DNA from: Rhodamnia argentea
Taxonomy: Eukaryota > Streptophyta > Magnoliopsida > Myrtales > Myrtaceae
Direction of reading: 5' to 3'
NCBI RefSeq assembly: GCF_020921035.1
Contig: NC_063155.1
Location: 17,441,311-17,505,310 of the forward strand
Length of the DNA stretch: 64,000 bases
A model generated the notes under the pieces. The model had not been told where the DNA came from. It searched no databases and was given only the letters and a program-made list of their open reading frames with translations. Position numbers and translations under genes: made by a program. Of this stretch, positions 1 to 9,649 are shown one piece after another (the first letter of the stretch is position 1; each line of letters opens with the position of its first letter).

Positions 1-726
1 TCGCGACCAAAATTAAATTCAACGTACGCACATCGTACACCGGCTCAAATTCGAAATATAATTTAATAATTATGATTAAATTATTATAATTAAAAATTTT
101 AGAATTAAATTTATATAATTTTAATAATTTTAACACTTTTTTTTATACTTTTCTTGTTTATAAATAAATACCCATTAATGAGGTTTAGGACGCTCACGGA
201 AAAGTCTCTATCCTCTAGCATTCTTCATTTATATAACATATTATGTTCTTTGTCGTTTGAGAAAGAGACGAAATGGCAGTGCTTATCTTCTTAGTTTTTG
301 TCAGCTGTATGACATCATTATCTAGGCGTCATAAACTAGCGTGTCATTATTATATGCTTCTCAATCCTCCAACCGCGTTTGATTGCCAGACAAAGAAACG
401 CAGCAATGAAGGTTAAGACTCCGAATATGAATTAACTATGACTTGTAGCTGACTTGATCAAAATTAGATGATATTACGAGAGTCGTCACGGAATAGAAAC
501 TACATCGGTAAGAACGCGTTTTGATGAAATAAATTGTTGCGTTTTTTGTTCGGTACCCCCTCGACCTTTCCAAGTTGAGCCTATAAATTCTAAATAGAAG
601 TGGTGTCAGACCTGAACCCATCCAATCCATAACGTTTTGGTCACTCATAGAAAAGTCTCTACCCTCTAGCGTTCTTTATCTATATTTGCTCAGACGCCTA
701 AATCTTAGAAGACGGTGAAAAGCAAA
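1..726 (+). promoter_or_regulatory. Upstream region of terpene synthase copy 1
   Basis: An AT-rich 5' flank with a TATAAAT box at 582-588, about 140 bases before the ATG at 727. A second TATA-like stretch lies near 160-170. A motif of about 40 bases around 'gtctctaccctctagc' occurs twice, near 201-243 and 651-691, so part of the promoter is an old direct duplication. This copy lacks the 'ttgtattggctataccca' repeats of units 2 and 3. TATA placement is seen; use in transcription is inferred. Confidence 0.5.
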
Positions 727-3700
727 ATGTCTCTTCAGATATCGGCAATTCCATCCTCTTCTCCGAATGAAGGAACCGGCCCCGCGGTCCGACGTAGGTC
801 GGCGGGTTATCATCCGAGCATATGGGGCGATTATTTCCTTAAATATGCTTCTCCATCCGCCTCATTGGTCTGCGATTTTCCTTTTATCTTCTTATTTTGT
901 TTTCTTGCAGTTGCATTTTGCGGACTTAGGCTCCGTTTGTTTCACGGAAAACAACTTTCAGCAAAATATTTTTTGAATTTTTCAGCGTTTGATTTGCGGA
1001 ACATAAACAAGTTAAGGAAAATATTTTCCATCCATGAAAAATACATGTTCAAAAGTGAGGAGAATGTTTTTCTCTTTTTTGAGAACATGGAAACATTCCC
1101 TCATCTTTCCTCCTTTCATTCTTTCACATTCATTTTCCTTTTAATTATTTCAAAATAAATTCCCAATGTTTTAAGCAATTTCTATTATTAATTCCGAATA
1201 ATTTCACTTTCCAAAACTACGACATTTTCTACGACACAAACAGAGCGGTACTTCGATTTTCTCCACCATCAGACAGTAAGGCTTGGCAAGTTGTCCGACC
1301 ATTATAAACCTACTTGTGCTCCAGCGGCACCTCGTAGGAGCACCACTACTCTCTCTTTCTTAGTTAAAAAACACCATAAGTGCCAAAACTTGTGTACCAC
1401 ACTCACTTTAGTGCCAAACTTTCAAAACGATCATTTAAGTGTCAATTTTTTAAAAAAACAATCACTTCAGTGCCAACTCTAATTTGAGTTGATGTGGCTC
1501 ACCGGAATCCGACGTGGCCTATTTTTATTAATATTTGAGTTGAAGTGGCTCGCCGAGTTGGCACCGATGTATGTGTTTTTTAAAATATTTGGCAATTAAG
1601 TGATCGTTTTGAAAGTTTTGGCATTGAAGTGATAGTTTTAAAAAAAAAATTAACACTTAAGTGATTGTTTTGAAAGTTTTGACACTAAAGTAAGCGTCGT
1701 ATATAAGTTTTGACACTTGTAGTGTACTTAAGCCTTCTTTCTCTGCATGTGCACATAATTGTTGTTTCTATTTTTCTCCTAAAAAAGTCTCTTGTAGGTC
1801 CTATGTCCGGTCTTCAATCTTTGTGCAGTCACTTACGGGTTTAAAAGGACTCTCATTCGAGCATAACACTTCTTCATTTTTAGTCCAAAACCACTCTTAA
1901 AGCTTCACCGATCCCAGGATGTCCTCCGCTGCAAGTATGAGTTGGGTATTGATTGGGTTAGGCATGGGTTACTAGATTTATGTTGCATGGAAATGCCTCA
2001 AAAATGATTAAATGGATAAATTTGAGTCGGAACATTTTTAACTCGATCCACCCTATGAAATATCTAAATTAAATACACAGACGGGATCATCAAAATAAAT
2101 TTTATATTTTACAAAATAGGTATCTCATGCTTGCTTTTATATGAAATAGCGTATGATATATTTACAGGAGTTCAAATTCCTTGGAAGAGTGGAGGAACGA
2201 GTGGAGGAACCGAAAGGAGATGTAAGGAAGATGCTGACTAATGTCGCCGATAAGCCTTCACAGATGCTTCTCTTGATTGATCAAATCCAACGCTTGGGAA
2301 TTGAATACCATTTTAAACGTGACATGGATGAGCAATTAGAACAAATTCACAAAAGTTACTCCCAACTTGATCATGCAGATTTTAGGGGAGATGACCTTCA
2401 CATGGTTGCTCTTATCTTTCGATTGTTGCGACAACAAGGCTACAATATTTCATCGGGTATGTCTTTGATTTAGTGAACCAATGTGGAAGATACCATAAAA
2501 GTCCTATCGCCCTATCCAATTTTAGGAGAAACGAGTAGCAAAAAATTAACCATGCATACTCCCTTCCTAATTTCTAGTCGATTACGTCTTTTTCTCATGT
2601 TGATTGGTGGCACAGATGTCTTTAACAAATTCAAAGATAGTGAAGGGAACTTCAGGGAATCGCTCATCGGTGATGTGGGCGGATTGCTTAGCCTATATGA
2701 AGCTTGCCGGTTAAGGTGTCATGGCGATTCTATCTTGGAAGAAGCACTTTCTTTTGCTACAACTTACCTTGAATCAATCAATGAAAACAAAGTGAGCACT
2801 AGTCTTGCGAAACAAGTGAGTCACGCCCTAAAGCAACCACTTCGCAAGGGGTTGCCGAGGCTCGAGGCGAGGCATTACATTCCACTCTACCAAGAAGATC
2901 CTTCACATGATGAAGTCTTGCTCGCCTTGGCTAAACTAGATTTCAACTTCTCGCAAGAGCAACACCGGAAGGAACTTGGCAAGATTACAAGGTTCATTAA
3001 CTTCATGTGATAGCATAATCTGAATTTAGCTTCTAGGCTATGTTTCAACAATGCCCGAACTATCGATTTTTTTTGTTGTTCCAAAGGTTCGGTTGTCTAG
3101 TTTCATTTTACCCTTCTGGATAGAGCTTTTCAAAGTCCTTTACAAGTGAAAATGGGAGTTCAAACTATGCGAAGTCATCGAGCTAAGGCACTTTTGATAA
3201 CGCTCATGTTTGTCTAATCATAGGTGGTGGAAGGCCATAGATGTTTCAAGGAATTTCCCATTTGCTAGAGACAGGATTGTGGAATTGTTCTTCTGGATGT
3301 CGGGAGTATATTTCGAGCCCGAGTTCGCCTTGGCCGGAGATATACTAATCAAAGTGATCGCCTTGACTTCCATTCTCGACGATATCTATGATGTGTATGG
3401 TATGTTGGAAGAATTTGCACTCATCACCGAAGCAATCCGTAAGTACGTAATCCGCACTCTCTATCCCAAACCTCTGAATTTGATCAATTTTGTATAGAGT
3501 CAAGTGTCTTATTTTTTTAGGACTTGGATTCGGGTGGGATGTTGATGCCATGGATGGACTACCGGAGTATATGCGAGCTTATTACAAGGAGCTTCTCCAT
3601 CTCTATGAAGAAATTGGGAATGAACTGGCCATAGAAGGAAGATCGTACCGCCTCGTCTATGCAAAAGAAGCCGTAAGCATCATTGGTACACCTTACATGC

Positions 3701-4393
3701 GTCGAACACGCTCTTTATTTAGAAATCCGACGTTGTTGTTTATGTTCAATTTCTTAGATGAAGAAGCAAGCAAGAGCGTACTATCAAGAAGCCAAATGGT
3801 TCCATACCAACTACACACCAACATTGAAGGAGTACATGCCCCTTCAACTAATAACGTGTGGCTATGGACTGGCATCGACTACATCACTAGTGGGAATGGG
3901 TGATGTGGTCACAAAGCATACTTTTGAATGGGCGAGTGGTGACTGCAAGATTGTGAAGGCTGCAGAAACCATCTGTAGGCTCATGGATGACATTTCCTCT
4001 CACCACGTATAGTGAAAAACATAATTTTCCTCGGATGATCTTATGAAATTTGATTAACCACTACTTAATCTAACGACACCAATCTCGTTTGACGTACGGT
4101 TTGAGCAAAAGAGGGGGCACTTAGTATCTGCGGTGGAGTTGCTCATGAAAGAACGCAGCATGTCGGAGCTAGAAGCTGAGAAGGAAATCCGGAAAGGAGT
4201 TGTTGATGCCTGGAAGGACACCAATGAAGAGTTTCTCCATCCAACCGCGGTTCCAGCACCGGTTCTCACACGGGTTCTCAATTTCTCGCGGGCGATGGAT
4301 GTGATGTACACCGACGAGGATCACTACACCCATTCCGGAACCAAGCTCAAAGGTTATGTTACATTGCTCTTCGTTAGTCCCTTACCGATGTGA
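727..4393 (+). CDS. Terpene synthase copy 1 (TPS-a-like, class I, splice-damaged)
   Basis: A seven-exon class I terpene synthase, probably a cytosolic sesquiterpene synthase acting on farnesyl diphosphate, because the RRx8W motif lies about 20 residues from the start with no transit peptide. Exons: 727-867, 2168-2456, 2616-2991, 3224-3442 (or 3438), 3534 (or 3521)-3672, 3758-4006, 4100-4393. Exon sizes 376/219/139/249/294 match the TPS-a pattern. Visible motifs are [11 protein letters not shown] (exon 1), RDR and DDIYD (exon 4), and the NSE/DTE-type DDISSHHFE spanning exons 6-7. Predicted length is about 568 residues, normal for the family. The expected acceptors of introns 4 and 6 read GG, not AG. 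Intron 4 can be rescued in frame only here, by donor 3439 (GTAAGT) with acceptor AG 3519-3520, adding three residues. Intron 6 has no usable AG before 4104-4105, and using that one deletes Phe-Glu of the metal motif. There are no stop codons inside exons. Function is doubtful. Confidence 0.8.
929..1246. mobile_element. MITE A in terpene synthase intron 1, internally deleted copy
   Basis: The ends read GGCTCCGTTTGTTT... and ...ACACAAACAGAGC, imperfect inverted repeats typical of non-autonomous DNA transposons. The same element is about 815 bp in units 2 and 3. Here about 500 bp of the interior, including its GC-rich core, is missing. It lies just inside the intron 1 donor. Confidence 0.65.
1378..1718. 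mobile_element. MITE B (long-TIR foldback element) in terpene synthase intron 1
   Basis: About 75 bases at the left end (AAGTGCCAAAACTT..., ...TTTCAAAACGATCA...) are the reverse complement of the right end (...TGATTGTTTTGAAAGTTTTGACACT...). It has no coding capacity. Long inverted ends suggest a Mutator-like MITE, but the superfamily is not certain. Confidence 0.7.
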
Positions 4394-6064
4394 AGTCCGG
4401 ACCAAACGTCGTCACACCAAATAGGTAACTGAAAATCAACAGGCTTTTCCGGGATGTATGAGGTAAACTATCATTACTAGTATGCACTTTCGGATTGATT
4501 TGCGTGATGAAACTCATAAACAAACGATGCATATCTTTATGGTGTCGTTAAGTTTGCAAGTATAGTGTATGATGTAATTGTAGTATTTCAATAATTCCTA
4601 GCGCTTTGATGTCGAGGTTAGTAAGTCTCCGTTCAGGTACTTCACGGGGGAAAAAAAAAGCATGTTATGTTTTGGCTGTTCGTCCATGATGGGGTGTGTT
4701 TGAGAGGTGAAGGGGTGTGTTAGAAAGGCACCGTCTCCTTATCAATAAAGAAAGTTAATAACTTTGATGACACCTGTTCGAGAAAAAAGAAACTTACAGA
4801 GAAACATGCATTCTCCTCTCCATCAAATAAACACACAAAATGCATCCATCATTACTATGAGAAGGCAATCGGCATTTTAGCTATGGAACGAGAATACTTT
4901 CATTGTGATTGTATTCGGATCATTGTGGAGTTGTAGATTCGTTCGTTCCGTGCCGGTGATTCCACCAATATCCTTAGCAATTATGTTGCCGTGCATCAAA
5001 AAGCTTAGACCTTTTCTCCAGTGAATTCTTCCAACAAAACATAAATAAATAAACACATGACGTCAAGTTGATTCTTCGTTTCCTTGTTGTATGTAATCTC
5101 ATCTTGCAATAATAAGTATGAGATAAATCTGAAAAAAAAAAACATAAGAAAAAAGGGGCAATTGTTAAGATTGCCGGAGCTGTTATCGTGTGGTATGGTC
5201 ATGAGTATCACTTGATCCGCTGGCCATAGTCAACCACATTGTCTGGTAGAACTTTACTGTTCCATGTCTAAAAATATTTTTTTCGAGCCGGAAAATTTGA
5301 ATAAGTTCGAAAGCGTTAAAAAAAATGTATTTGTGAAGAAAATCTCCCGTGTGGTTTCTCTTATTGTTAACTTATTTTACCAACACGTTTGCAAAGTTAC
5401 CCAACCTTTACGATAATTTGCAAAATTAGCAATTTTTGTACTACTTTATTCACTTATATTTGGACAACGTACCTATTAAAATATTTCTCGAATTTGAGCC
5501 AAAAAAAGAAAAGTTTCCTAATTCAAGTAACTTTCCTTTTTTTAATGGGTTTTCTAATTGATGATTTCATATTCAGACAATGCTTCCCATTTTTTATCTA
5601 ATTTTTACTCATTTGTAAGAAGTGGTTGTTCTTTATGAGAGTATCAAAGAGGAGTTTCTGCCTATGAGTTGCATCACTATTGTTTGAAGCCAATTAATTT
5701 TTGTGAGTAAGATTTGTTTAATTCCTTTGTGAGATTGAACCCTCCTCCCCCGACATTTCCATTTTCCAATTATAAGTTAAAAGCCAAAATGTCCTTCTGG
5801 GAAGATCACCTGCAAATTATAAGCTACTTTGAAAAAAAGATAAGACGTAGCACATCAATTGAAATTAAAAGGAACATCTGCGAAAATGTGGCCTACAAAA
5901 TGCTCGAAATGATCATCAAAATCAAAAGTTGAGTGCCATTGCAATTTCGGGGTCACCAAATGGGGTCGAAAAGATAAGTGGGTGATCATCCCATTGGCAA
6001 ATCTAAGGTTGAGAAATTAATAGCCACGACAATACTAAAAGCTATTAGTTGGCGTAAGGCAATT
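4394..6064. other. 3' flank of terpene synthase copy 1, no gene seen
   Basis: AT-rich spacer shared with unit 2 (to about 22,351) and unit 3 (to about 37,915). An AATAAA polyadenylation-like signal lies near 4,743 in the terpene synthase 3' flank. I recognise no coding sequence, RNA gene or element ends. Confidence 0.5.
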
Positions 6065-6483
6065 CAAAAACTGTTCTTCCTCAATATTAAGTGGTTTTGG
6101 ACGGGAATGCTTGTCTGTTGAGGGTACAAAAAAAAATAGGCAGTAGATTGCTGGATTCACACCACTGTGAAAGAGAATGTAATGAGTGGCTAAACAATCG
6201 CCACCAGGAAAACAACTGAAAGAGTTATAGTTGTGCAAAAAAAAAAGGGATTACCATTCGAATTAACTTGAGCCTCTCGGTATAGCAATGTACCATCGAC
6301 ATCTACTTCCATGCGTGTTGCTCCATACTTCACATCATATCAGCAAATTCCATTAGTAAACAATACAATTAGAGGTTTCCTGGCCTCGATATTTGAAGGG
6401 ACTCGGAACAATTGAAAAAGCAGGAGAAAACATGACGACAAGACCTCTATGGCATCCAACTGTAGTTCAGCATAACATTATTC

Positions 6484-6815
6484 CTAAACGATTTCGAGGA
6501 CCACGACATGCTGTGTCTGATCCCGAAGTGCGGCCACGCTTTCCATCCCGACTGCATCGGCAACGTCACCTGCCCTGTCTGCTGTGCCGACCTCGCGTCG
6601 CAGCCGGCCGGCAACTCGGCAAGTCAACTCCCATGGTCAGGCCCCTATCCGCCCTGGGTCAAGTTGAGGTTCAAGGCTGCTCCGCCCCATGGCGGTGCGC
6701 TGGAGAGGAGCGCGCGAGAGGGAAGACGAGAGCGAATCCAGTCGCCAGATCTAAGGGACAAGATCGAGAGTTGCAGCTTCAATATCCGCAACTAAGAGAT
6801 GCTAGTCTAGGTAGG
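6484..6815 (+). pseudogene. ATL-type RING-H2 gene fragment inserted in unit 1
   Basis: One plus-strand frame (about 6,498-6,625) reads EDHDMLCLIPKCGHAFHPDC, then IGNVTCPVCCADLASQPA. This matches the second half of an ATL-family RING-H2 ubiquitin ligase domain (C..GH.FH..C ... CPVC). About seven residues that normally hold the conserved Trp between the Cys and CPVC are absent, so the domain is broken. The GC-rich coding-like sequence is unlike its AT-rich surroundings. Units 2 and 3 do not have it; unit 3 has another fragment at the same point. Confidence 0.7.
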
Positions 6816-7224
6816 TAACAAAGAAGGTCCCCTATCAAGCACTCTCTTCTTTCATACATACCAAGAAGAAAATAACTTCTTTTGCTTCCTTAGAAGTACG
6901 ATGTATAAGATATCTGAATATGATCTCTTAAGCAAAGAAAAGTAGTCACAAATCCAACATCGGCCAATCTCCCATGTACTTCACGTGGCGCTCTTCTAGG
7001 ATTGAGCAAGGACCAATAAAACAGCAAAGCTAATGAACTGAAACCGCACGAGCAAAAGCTGTCACAAAAAGTATGCAAATACCATCCAAGTGGGAGTGAC
7101 ACTCGTCGAGAAGCACCCAAAGACGACAGAGGAAGAAATCCGAATCTTCTCAAGAGTTTGTACCGGTCTTTGATTAGCAGCCTTATACTTTTCAGCCTGC
7201 ACCAGTAGAAAGTAGAGCAATTTA

Positions 7225-7729
7225 GGGCCTATGGTAACACTCCCTAGAAAGTGTTTCTGTTCCGAAAGTGTTCCCGAAACACTTTCGAAACAGAAACGCG
7301 TATGATAAAAAGATATTCCAAAAGTGTTCCGGAGAACACTTTTGAAGCAAAATTAAGGAGCAAAAAAAACTTGTTTCTTGTTTTTCTGAACACTTTTTAG
7401 AAACAACTCAAGGGCGAGTTTGTGCAAGCCACCATAGCCCACCATCGTCGCCGGATGCCATCGCCGCCGCCGGCCTCTGGCCCCCGCTGAGCGTCGCCGG
7501 CCGCCACCGCCACCCTCCGTCGCCGATCGCCGGCCTTCGCGTTTTTGGTGAAAAAAGTGTTTTTTTTTTTTTGTATTTACCAAATGCGTTTCTGTTCTTG
7601 AAAATCATAGTCGGGAACAGAAACACAAAAAAATGTTTCTGTTCTTAATATGTTCTCGGGAACAGAAAAACAAAAAAATGTTTCTGTTCTTAATATGTTC
7701 TCGGAAATAGAAACGTTACCATACAGACC
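7225..7729. mobile_element. Tourist/PIF-Harbinger-like MITE, unit 1 only
   Basis: Inverted ends GGGCCTATGGTAAC and GTTACCATACAGACC are flanked by TTTA on both sides (7221-7224, 7730-7733). Unit 3 shows the empty site 'gcaatttacttcctc' at about 38,811. A TTA/TTTA target duplication with GG-starting ends fits PIF/Harbinger (Tourist) MITEs. The interior holds repeated 'gaacagaaac' stretches around a GC-rich, CGCCGG-rich core (about 7,440-7,535). It has no transposase. It lies in cyclin H intron 1. Confidence 0.8.
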
Positions 7730-8284
7730 TTTACTTCCTCATCCCAAAAACAAAAGGCCCAGTACAAAATAGAACCCAGAAATTTACATCCACCAAGCAC
7801 AGTGGACTATCACATCTAATCATGGAATTCTCACAGCTCATCAGAAGATAGCATATTCTTATACTACAGGACACTGAAAAATGCAGGCCATTTCACGGTA
7901 TGAAATCCATTCAGCTCCTTCAAATCGATCGCTTCCAGCACATATCGATCAACGGTAGAACCGGCATGCCTCAGCAACTCCACGGAACACAGCTACAATT
8001 TTTCCAATTCTCGGCTCTCAAATTGGTACTTTCAAGAAATTACCAAATCATGAGGAGTGAATATCCACTTGGCTCGGTGAGTCGAGGTCTGGAAATCCGC
8101 CATTACGGCCATGGCGAACCTTGAGGGGTTTTAGAGAGGAGAGTGAAACTACAAAACCCGCTTCAGCTCTCGCTTTCGCTCAGCTGATTATATTATAAAA
8201 AAAAACAAATCATGTTGTTTTTCACTGATTATAAGGGAGAGAAACATTTTCATTTGCTAAACTGCAGGAAAAATTAGCAAAAAA

Positions 8285-8803
8285 AATTCTAAACTTATTT
8301 TAATTATATTAATTTTATTTTATTTTCTTTTTTGCCGATTCAGTCATAAACTTTTTTATAATTGTGGCAATTCAATTCATCTAACTTCCAACCCAAAAAA
8401 AAAATTTCTAACCAAATTTGAGGCCAGCGACTCATATTTTAATTTTTTTTATTTTTTTTTTATTTTTCTTCTTTGACCTCTCCAACCCCTAGTGGGGGCG
8501 AGCCTCACCTTTGATAGGCGACATCGGCTCGCCATGGCCAAGCGAGGCTCAATCTCAATGTGGCCAACGGAGGCAAGCTTCACCTGAGGCAACCTTGCCA
8601 GCCATCGCCTTTGGCTGGTCGTTGGCAATAAGAAGAAGAAGATAGAAGAAAAAAAGAAAACACAACATAATTAAAATAAAATAAAATAAAACAATCAGCG
8701 TCTACGTCAGTACCGGCTGACAAAATTTAGTCAGATGAACTGAATTGGCATACATGCAAAAAGTTTAAAACTGAATTTGCACAATTACAATAAATTTAGG
8801 ATT
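8285..8803. mobile_element. MITE C (foldback element with GC-rich core), unit 1
   Basis: The AT-rich ends are roughly inverted ('attctaaacttatttta' and 'caattacaataaatttagg'). The core (about 8,480-8,625) is rich in 'gcgaggctc' and 'gcctttggct' motifs, also imperfectly palindromic. Related copies lie at the same place in units 2 and 3. It lies just upstream of cyclin H exon 1. Confidence 0.5.
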
Positions 8804-8844
8804 TTTTTTTTTTATAATTCTCCCTGGAAGAACTATTGACATGA

Positions 8845-8915
8845 TAGTGGGCTCTAGCCCAAACAACACTGATGGGCTTTTTCATGCTTCCAGTTCGGGC
8901 CCATAAAAGCCCATT
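8845..8915 (-). promoter_or_regulatory. Cyclin H-type promoter motifs (site II / UP1-like), unit 1
   Basis: A cluster of GGGCT/AGCCC and GGCCCAT motifs, including 'gggctctagccc' and 'gggcccataaaagcccatta'. Such site II and UP1-like elements are usual in promoters of plant housekeeping and cell-cycle genes. Its place upstream of cyclin H exon 1 fits. It is also kept in unit 2 (about 23,690-23,765), where the cyclin H exons are gone, and in unit 3 (about 39,920-39,990). Confidence 0.4.
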
Positions 8916-9649
8916 ACCAACTTGAGGATTCGATCGGTTTGGTTGCCCTTAGGCCGGAGCTGGCGTAGTTACGCCACGTGCACTCGGACAGCAAAAGTAA
9001 TTCCTCGTAAAATCTGTTGGGCCTTGACACAGAGTTCGTCTGGTATGCGAAGAAGATGCCACATCTTGTATTCCACGACCTTTTGGTCAGCTACGGTTAA
9101 GAAATGACACTATCTATTTCATTTGATCTTCTCATTCTCTGTTGAATGTACTGCATATAGCTCAAGCCCGAATTGAAACAACGTTCGGTCCTATGTTCGC
9201 TGCGTTATCATGTGCTTGCCATATGGCACGACACTTGACATATTGCTTTGTCGTATGGCCCACCATATATTGGTAACGCAAAAAACTGTAGATCCCTTTC
9301 ATTTTGTTACAAGGGCTTAGTATAAAAATTAAAAATTTTCCGAAAGAGAGAAAAAAAAAATAATTATACATTTGAAAATCTCAAGCCTCAATGTGCCTGA
9401 CTTTGTTACCATAAGTCGGTATCTTTTCTCCTGAAACTAAGTCACGAGGCCAAGAGGAAGGAGGATGATCGAATCACTTCACTATTTCCACCGTGCTCTC
9501 TCGGAGATATTACCTTAGATAAGCAGACAATTAGAAAGACCCTATTCCGGTAGCGTCATTCCGCTCCATAAGGGATTCTCATCCAAAACTACTTTACCCG
9601 GCATACGTACGTGAATTTGCTCGAATTTTCCGGAAGCGACAAACCGAGA
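8916..9649. other. Spacer between cyclin H promoter and zinc-finger 3' end
   Basis: Conserved among the three units. It holds a short plus-strand reading frame ending at about 9,100 (starting LLGLDTEFVWYAKK, last residues LVSYG then stop) that is identical in unit 2 and nearly so in unit 3. I cannot identify it. The rest shows no gene. Confidence 0.4.

Larger units (their letters stand above)
6065..8103 (-). pseudogene. CYCH1-1: Cyclin H (CYCH;1) 5' gene fragment, exons 1-4, unit 1
   Basis: Four minus-strand exons match the N-terminus of plant cyclin H, the regulatory partner of CDKD in the TFIIH/CAK complex. Exon 1 is 8103-8044 (MADFQTSTHRAKWIFTPHDL), exon 2 is 7196-7146 (AEKYKAANQRPVQTLEK), exon 3 is 6327-6255 (starting YGATRMEVDVDG), and exon 4 is 6114 to about 6065 (starting DKHSRPKPLNIEEEQF). 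Phases agree across the joins. Homology stops right after EEEQF and the whole cyclin box is missing, so this is a truncated fragment. The exon 2 donor reads AT instead of GT here, while unit 3 keeps GT. A RING-H2 fragment sits in the intron between exons 3 and 2. The assignment rests on my memory of the Arabidopsis N-terminus. Confidence 0.85.

Noticed and set aside
715-1158. A 147-codon open frame over terpene synthase exon 1
   Set aside because: Only the part from the ATG at 727 to the donor at 867 is coding. The remainder reads into intron 1 and MITE A.
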